In this document: positions 7,686 to 7,958 of the stretch, piece by piece
Layout: each line of letters starts with the position of its first letter
Numbering within the stretch: position 1 is the stretch's first letter
Source of the DNA: Deinococcus sp.
GTDB lineage: Bacteria > Deinococcota > Deinococci > Deinococcales > Deinococcaceae
Direction: 5' to 3'
DNA: 7,958 nucleotides
Assembly: GCA_025351205.1 (NCBI GenBank)
Contig: JANXWI010000173.1
Span: forward strand, 1-7,958
Program-made: the position numbers and the translations under genes
Notes under the pieces: model-generated
Databases searched by the model: none
Seen by the model: the letters and a program-made list of their open reading frames with translations, nothing else
What the model was told of the DNA's origin: nothing

Positions 7686-7958
7686 TGTTCTGAACCGTCT
7701 GGAACGCCTGGCCTGCGAACGTGGCGTCTGAGGGTGATCCTCTGTGTGTGGGCGCTGTGCCCCCCGTTTCTATCCATCTGTCGGATGAGAATATCCCGTG
7801 CTGCACGCTGTTCTGGGCAGCTCGGCGGCGGCTTTTCAGCCCGCCTTCCAGATGCGTGAAACCAGGGTCGATACCCCGCCGGATGAGCCGACGTGCCTTG
7901 CACATAGCGCAGCGCTTGACGGTTCTTTTAGCCCCCCTACCGCTCTGACCAAGGACGC
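7686..7958. other. Stretch without a supportable gene
   Basis: No reading frame here has a recognisable protein, a convincing start and a length worth calling. A 75-codon plus-strand frame (7721-7948) has a signal-less, Arg/Pro/Cys-rich composition typical of chance frames in GC-rich DNA. A minus-strand frame is open from the window edge and contains a K-R-C-A-M-C-K stretch (around 7900-7917), but it runs on antisense into the DUF305 gene. Minor structures seen are a weak GGGC/GCCC hairpin (7750-7762) and the palindrome AGCGC-A-GCGCT (7906-7916). The promoter or end of the next gene may lie here. Confidence 0.5.

Noticed and set aside
6782..7903. 373-codon minus-strand frame opposite DUF3105/DUF305
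   Set aside because: Pro/Arg/Ser-rich antisense shadow of two genes with clear domains.
7721..7948. 75-codon plus-strand frame after DUF305
   Set aside because: No SD, no -10 box at leaderless spacing, no recognisable domain, and Arg/Pro/Cys composition of a chance frame.
7396..7958. Minus-strand frame open from the right edge with a basic CxxC stretch
   Set aside because: It continues about 250 bp antisense into the well-supported DUF305 gene, shows no clear G/C third-position bias and matches no family I recognise. Sequence beyond the window would be needed to revive it.

Overview
The window is GC-rich, densely coding bacterial DNA. Its protein sequences, the strong mix of leaderless-looking and Shine-Dalgarno-led genes, and the G/C-ending codon preference suggest a member of the Deinococcota, most likely Deinococcus. 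This is an inference from style and recalled family resemblance; no database was searched.

Layout, left to right. (1) Positions 2-442 (+) hold the C-terminal part of a GNAT acetyltransferase whose start lies outside the window. (2) Positions 445-4990 (-) are one translation/transcription operon, read right to left: leader with an intrinsic-terminator hairpin, rimP, a 128-bp gap with an inverted repeat, nusA, ylxR, infB, and a terminator at 445-481. (3) Positions 5045-5464 (+) hold a divergently transcribed exported single-domain rhodanese. (4) A dispersed-repeat-like inverted repeat lies at 5475-5527. (5) Positions 5556-6233 (-) hold a stand-alone minC. (6) Positions 6446-7647 (+) hold a two-gene unit encoding a DUF3105 lipoprotein and a membrane-anchored, Met/His-rich DUF305 protein. 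(7) Positions 7686-7958 contain no gene I can support.

The core operon makes proteins that work together on gene expression: RimP (30S maturation), NusA (elongation, pausing and termination), YlxR (small RNA-binding protein) and IF-2 (initiator tRNA placement). Its 5' leader is the most interesting part. A perfect 8-bp hairpin plus U-tract sits between the predicted promoter and rimP, and the second arm with its U-tract can instead pair with an unusually strong Shine-Dalgarno sequence. This looks like an attenuator, which would fit the known autoregulation of nusA operons elsewhere. The start of rimP is itself uncertain, and its N-terminal ~70 codons are a CAGAC-rich, G-poor stretch unlike the rest of the gene.

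The right half carries cell-envelope proteins (rhodanese, DUF3105, DUF305) and a division-site factor. The rhodanese, minC and DUF3105 genes each have a -10-like hexamer 5-8 bp before the ATG, as expected for leaderless mRNAs. Two short tandem duplications span or touch stop codons (ylxR and DUF305).
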